Shown: positions 37,341 to 37,425 of the stretch, piece by piece
Layout: each line of letters begins with the position of its first letter
How positions within the stretch are numbered: position 1 is the first letter of the stretch
Origin: CAYPEK01 sp964409645
Lineage (GTDB): Bacteria; UBP15; UBA6099
Reading direction: 5' to 3'
Assembly: GCA_964409645.1 (NCBI GenBank)
Contig: CAYPEK010000034.1
Location: 1 to 37,425 of the forward strand
DNA length: 37,425 bases
The notes under the pieces: model-generated
What the model saw: only the letters and a program-made list of their open reading frames with translations
The model's database searches: none
Told to the model about the DNA's origin: nothing
Translations under genes and position numbers: made by a program

Positions 37341-37425
37341 AATGATATTGTTTTATCTCATGCACAAAAAGAAAGCTTTGTGCATGGCACACGGCTTTGT
37401 AGTTTTGTTAATACATTCTCCCACG
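37341..37425. repeat. Module D repeat, right of the DUF3788 gene
   Basis: An 85-base copy of 36511-36594 with one extra A and two further differences at most. It has the same CATGCACAAA hairpin and stops at the window end with CTCCCACG, exactly where module A would begin. The sequence 37211-37340 between it and the gene contains its promoter region and no other gene. Confidence 0.8.

Overview
The window looks like a scaffold piece from an uncultured, diderm bacterium, assembled from metagenomic or draft data. An apolipoprotein N-acyltransferase, several Sec signal peptides and a lipoprotein indicate an outer membrane. Coding sequence is GC-rich, while intergenic DNA is AT-richer and unusually full of repeats. 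A run of exactly 100 N at 31398-31497 marks a scaffold join. None of the three tRNA genes encodes its CCA end. I cannot assign a phylum from sequence alone. The mix of genes (GPH-type sugar symporter, many scattered glycoside hydrolases, a copper-amine-oxidase-N-like domain, HslUV, a radical-SAM-linked DUF2344 protein) would suit a polysaccharide-degrading member of a poorly cultured phylum.

Layout. 1-3.8 kb: tRNA-Ser, a sugar symporter, a Phd/RelE-type toxin-antitoxin pair divided by a terminator and a promoter, and a 3-hydroxyacyl-CoA dehydrogenase with a detached second C-terminal domain. 4.0-8.5 kb: two secreted putative glycosidases in tandem. 8.7-13.7 kb: a zinc-ribbon membrane protein, a radical SAM enzyme, a GH4 glycosidase with a consensus promoter, a free-standing LigD-type 3'-phosphoesterase, a small orphan protein with a consensus promoter, tRNA-Arg and an XRE regulator. 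13.7-19.6 kb (minus strand): a [4Fe-4S] protein, a cupin translationally coupled to a membrane glycosyltransferase interrupted at a nine-base homopolymer, a DUF2344 protein and a secreted GH16 enzyme. 19.7-22.2 kb: a four-gene unit ending in an ExbB-like channel protein fused to a periplasmic copper-amine-oxidase-N-like domain and an ExbD-like partner. 22.7-28.4 kb: a TolB/TPR-like lipoprotein, a HEAT-repeat protein, an orphan zinc anti-sigma factor, Lnt and a zinc-ribbon/STAS protein. 28.9-31.2 kb: a secreted GH89 alpha-N-acetylglucosaminidase with a strong terminator. 31.5-37.2 kb: peptide deformylase, tRNA-Gln, hslV-hslU, an HDOD protein, an MBL-fold hydrolase and a DUF3788 protein.

How the parts fit together. 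The secreted GH116-like, GH16, GH89 and GH42-like enzymes, the cytoplasmic GH4 enzyme and the sugar symporter together suggest glycan scavenging, but they are dispersed and not one operon. HslUV and deformylase are housekeeping protein-turnover functions.

The most unusual signals are: (i) the copper-amine-oxidase-N/ExbB fusion with its ExbD-like partner, a candidate undescribed energy-transducing stator; (ii) a modular family of intergenic repeats (called A, B, C and D here), recurring between about 6.4 and 37.4 kb, of which module C often starts right after a stop codon in the sense direction and module D flanks the DUF3788 gene as direct copies; and (iii) several genes whose consensus promoters leave almost no leader.
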